6,304 bases of DNA from an uncultured beta proteobacterium. Its GTDB lineage: Bacteria; Pseudomonadota; Gammaproteobacteria; Burkholderiales; Burkholderiaceae. The notes under the pieces were generated by a model that was not told the origin of the DNA, did no database searches, and saw only the letters and a program-made list of their open reading frames with translations. The DNA lies in assembly GCA_903835865.1 (NCBI GenBank), contig CAILON010000151.1, positions 1 through 6,304 of the forward strand, written 5' to 3'. Numbering within the stretch: the stretch's first letter is position 1; the number at the start of each line of letters is the position of its first letter. The position numbers and the translations under genes are program-made. Shown here in pieces: positions 6,267 to 6,304 of this stretch.

Positions 6267-6304
6267 GTAGACAAACGGAAGAGTATTGGTTCCGCTGTCC
6301 TTAA

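Noticed and set aside
6204..6304. Minus-strand frame open from the right edge to a TAA overlapping the rpiA stop
   Set aside because: It reads straight through the strong terminator hairpin, so the last codons are most likely not coding; no recognisable motif in its 32 codons.
1..6304. Mobile elements, CRISPR arrays, defence or biosynthetic systems
   Set aside because: All space is taken by housekeeping genes with short gaps; no transposase, integrase, spaced repeats or unusual gene cluster is visible.

Overview
This window looks like an ordinary chromosomal segment of a betaproteobacterium in the Burkholderiaceae, most likely close to Polynucleobacter. The evidence is moderate GC content, betaproteobacterial-type RNase R, RlmB and transaldolase sequences, and short intergenic gaps. 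The genus is an inference from protein character and was not tested. I see no phage, transposon, CRISPR or defence genes.

Layout: The left edge holds the C-terminal part of an AzlC-type permease subunit, followed by azlD with a one-base overlap. Together they encode a two-part branched-chain amino acid exporter. A tRNA-Leu(CAG) gene on the minus strand follows, with a clear TATAAT box just upstream of it. About 150 bp further on starts a plus-strand cluster of rnr (RNase R), rlmB (23S rRNA G2251 2'-O-methyltransferase) and a small DUF2892 membrane protein. The first two fit an RNA maturation and quality-control unit. The third is a passenger of unknown role.

The cluster converges on a minus-strand transaldolase gene (tal). 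Divergent from tal is rpiA (ribose-5-phosphate isomerase A). Both enzymes belong to the non-oxidative pentose phosphate pathway, and they share a 91-bp intergenic region (measured to the preferred rpiA ATG) that contains a perfect 12-bp palindrome. A strong hairpin terminator follows rpiA, and its longest T tract faces the minus strand.

Points worth a second look are modest. RNase R lacks the usual N-terminal helix-turn-helix region and carries a basic low-complexity insertion before its S1 domain. The tal/rpiA gap has the palindrome. Start codons for the DUF2892 gene and rpiA are probably better placed downstream of the longest reading frames. I found no convincing undescribed system here.
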